DNA from: Diphasiastrum complanatum
Lineage: Eukaryota > Streptophyta > Lycopodiopsida > Lycopodiales > Lycopodiaceae
Assembly (NCBI GenBank): GCA_029204225.1
Contig: CM055095.1
Location: 17,667,561 to 17,731,560, forward strand
DNA length: 64,000 nt
Direction of reading: 5' to 3'
This document shows positions 63,401 to 64,000 of this stretch, in pieces (position 1 is the stretch's first letter; each line of letters starts with the position of its first letter). The translations under genes were made by a program, and so were the position numbers. Under the pieces are notes generated by a model. That model searched no databases and was not told where the DNA came from. It saw only the letters and a list, made by a program, of their open reading frames with translations.

Positions 63401-63840
63401 ATACTATATGACTTGACGATGTGCCGCATATCATGAGGCACTACTATCTGTCAAGTCATTACCCAAACAAATAGTATTTCGGGATCTTAGGATTACTTTC
63501 ATAACAACTTTCCAAGTTCTCCTCAAAGGCTAAAACTGACTGTATTGACACAAAAATATATGTGGTTACAAAAGCCTACTAAAAGGAACTCTAGTTTTAT
63601 AATTCTACACGCTTACGATCCATTTTGATGTAGATGTAAGAAAACCATGCAGCATAATATTATGATGATGATGATAAATGGAGGCACTAACCAAGATTCA
63701 TGGCGTTCAGAGCCCTGGGACGATCAAGCGTGAGCACTGGAAGGCCATTGGGGCAACAAATCCTCTCACGAACTGCTCTCCTGCCATCGCTACTTCCACG
63801 ATGCTCCTCCTTGTCATGCTCCGCCTCCTCCCCCGAATGC
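54104..63840 (-). CDS. 3-hydroxyisobutyryl-CoA hydrolase-like (crotonase family), in-frame stop
   Basis: Family members hydrolyse 3-hydroxyisobutyryl-CoA in valine breakdown; plant HIBCH-like proteins are mitochondrial or peroxisomal. Minus-strand exons: about 63836-63692, 57369-57268, 56869-56808, 56305-56171, 55978-55882, 55530-55404, 55300-55159, 54871-54737, 54523-54422 and 54205-54104, all GT-AG with coherent phases. Text in order: [130 protein letters not shown] and [16 protein letters not shown]. This is close to plant HIBCH-like proteins with [10 protein letters not shown]-type signatures. A TGA at 55466-55468 interrupts the exon before GTHFVPSE. The first exons, with any targeting signal, were not found. 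The 57.37-63.69 kb intron holds copia fragments. Confidence 0.85.
54300..54420. repeat. Compound (GT)n(GA)n microsatellite next to a splice donor
   Basis: GT/GC-rich run at 54300-54374 followed by (GA)n at 54375-54420. On the minus strand the HIBCH-like exon ends at 54422 and its donor GT is the first dinucleotide of the CT run, so the donor reads GTCTCTCT. Confidence 0.93.
57632..58665 (+). mobile_element. Short copia-type element (TRIM-like) in the HIBCH-like intron
   Basis: LTR-like sequence 57632-58043 (TGTTAGAGTTAAG start) is followed by an exact PBS TGGTATCAGAGC at 58046-58057. A second, related stretch at about 58440-58665 repeats its 3' half (ATAGAGACA.CAATTAG.CAATTGC, GGGACATAGTTGGAGT). 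Only about 0.4 kb lies between, without recognisable coding, so it is a TRIM or a deleted copia. The next element begins at the end of the second LTR. Confidence 0.65.
58679..59555 (-). repeat. 3' LTR of a minus-strand copia relic
   Basis: Minus strand: polypurine TTAAGGGAGGG then TGTTGGATTATC, ending CAGCGATCCA, about 877 bp, TG...CA. It directly follows the RNase H end of the copia relic at 59.57-61.03 kb. Confidence 0.65.
59570..61030 (-). pseudogene. Ty1/copia RT and RNase H relic
   Basis: Minus-strand order: RT opening ([40 protein letters not shown]), catalytic loop [12 protein letters not shown] (Y-V-D-D reads Y-F-D-D), RT end and RNase H ([54 protein letters not shown]) and tail ADVFTKAL near 59.64 kb. 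Several frame breaks. Integrase, protease and Gag are missing at the right edge near 61.05 kb. Confidence 0.92.
61190..62174 (+). mobile_element. Plus-strand copia scrap with 3' LTR
   Basis: RT scrap at 61506-61572 reads [16 protein letters not shown], the copia motif after the Y-V-D-D loop. Polypurine TTAAGGGAGAG at 61624-61634 leads to an LTR at 61635-62174 (TGTTGAAAGTC to TTCCGACA) with TATAAATAG at 61956-61964. This element lies tail-outward to the minus-strand copia relic to its left. Confidence 0.75.
62175..63690. other. Rest of the long intron, no feature seen
   Basis: Intron sequence of the HIBCH-like gene. A poly-C run of about 14 bases lies at 62293-62306 and a short ATG/GAT repeat near 63660. 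No coding or element signal recognised. Confidence 0.5.
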
Positions 63841-64000
63841 AAAAGAAGGAAGACAAAAGGAACTAGTATCGAAAGCCCAGCACAATAATTTAATGAAGAA
63901 TTCGCATTTTAGATTTTTGAAATATTGACTTTGATTTGTTATTTGAGAGTATTATTTTTTGAATACCAATAGTTTAGTTTTTTGTTGTTTTATTTTGGTA

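Overview
This window is nuclear DNA of a land plant with a large, transposon-rich genome. The evidence is multi-exon genes with GT-AG introns up to about 6 kb, plant-type gene families (an ASY3-like meiotic axis protein, a RABD/Rab1 GTPase, a plant-type 3-hydroxyisobutyryl-CoA hydrolase-like protein, and a probable plastid membrane protein), and dense Ty1/copia and Ty3/gypsy remains. The species cannot be fixed from sequence alone. A fern, lycophyte, gymnosperm or other large-genome plant would all fit.

Layout. About 10-2997 (+): 3' part of an ASY3-like gene ending in a coiled coil. 3-5.1 kb: non-coding, with a (GA)n tract. 5.1-10.9 kb (+): decayed Ty3/gypsy relic A (zinc-knuckle, protease, reverse transcriptase) that runs into a large unrecognised extra ORF region. 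10.9-16.0 kb (+): relic B (leader, Gag with an insertion, protease). 16.05-19.49 kb (-): Ty1/copia relic with LTR and primer-binding site, integrase catalytically altered. 19.49-21.3 kb (+): relic C, same family as B, fused to a second copy of the extra ORF end seen in A. 24.0-27.2 kb (-): chromovirus-like derivative keeping only a protease-like and a chromodomain-like segment around a repeat-rich spacer. 28.5-31.77 kb (+): relic D (Gag, RT, RNase H, integrase). 31.77-34.88 kb (+): shrunken copia element with LTRs. 35.90-39.51 kb (-): complete RABD GTPase gene in eight exons. 43.41-50.03 kb (-): two-exon plastid membrane protein gene with a homopolymer frameshift and a TE-bearing 5.5-kb intron. 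50.2-54 kb: mostly unassigned, with a short copia LTR. 54.10 to about 63.84 kb (-): HIBCH-like gene in ten recognised exons, 5' end not found, with an in-frame stop and a 6.3-kb intron holding three copia-type fragments.

The host genes have no evident functional link. The most unusual material is in the transposon relics: a duplicated extra ORF with no recognised homology, and a repeat-rich spacer family found at two loci in opposite orientations where pol would be expected.
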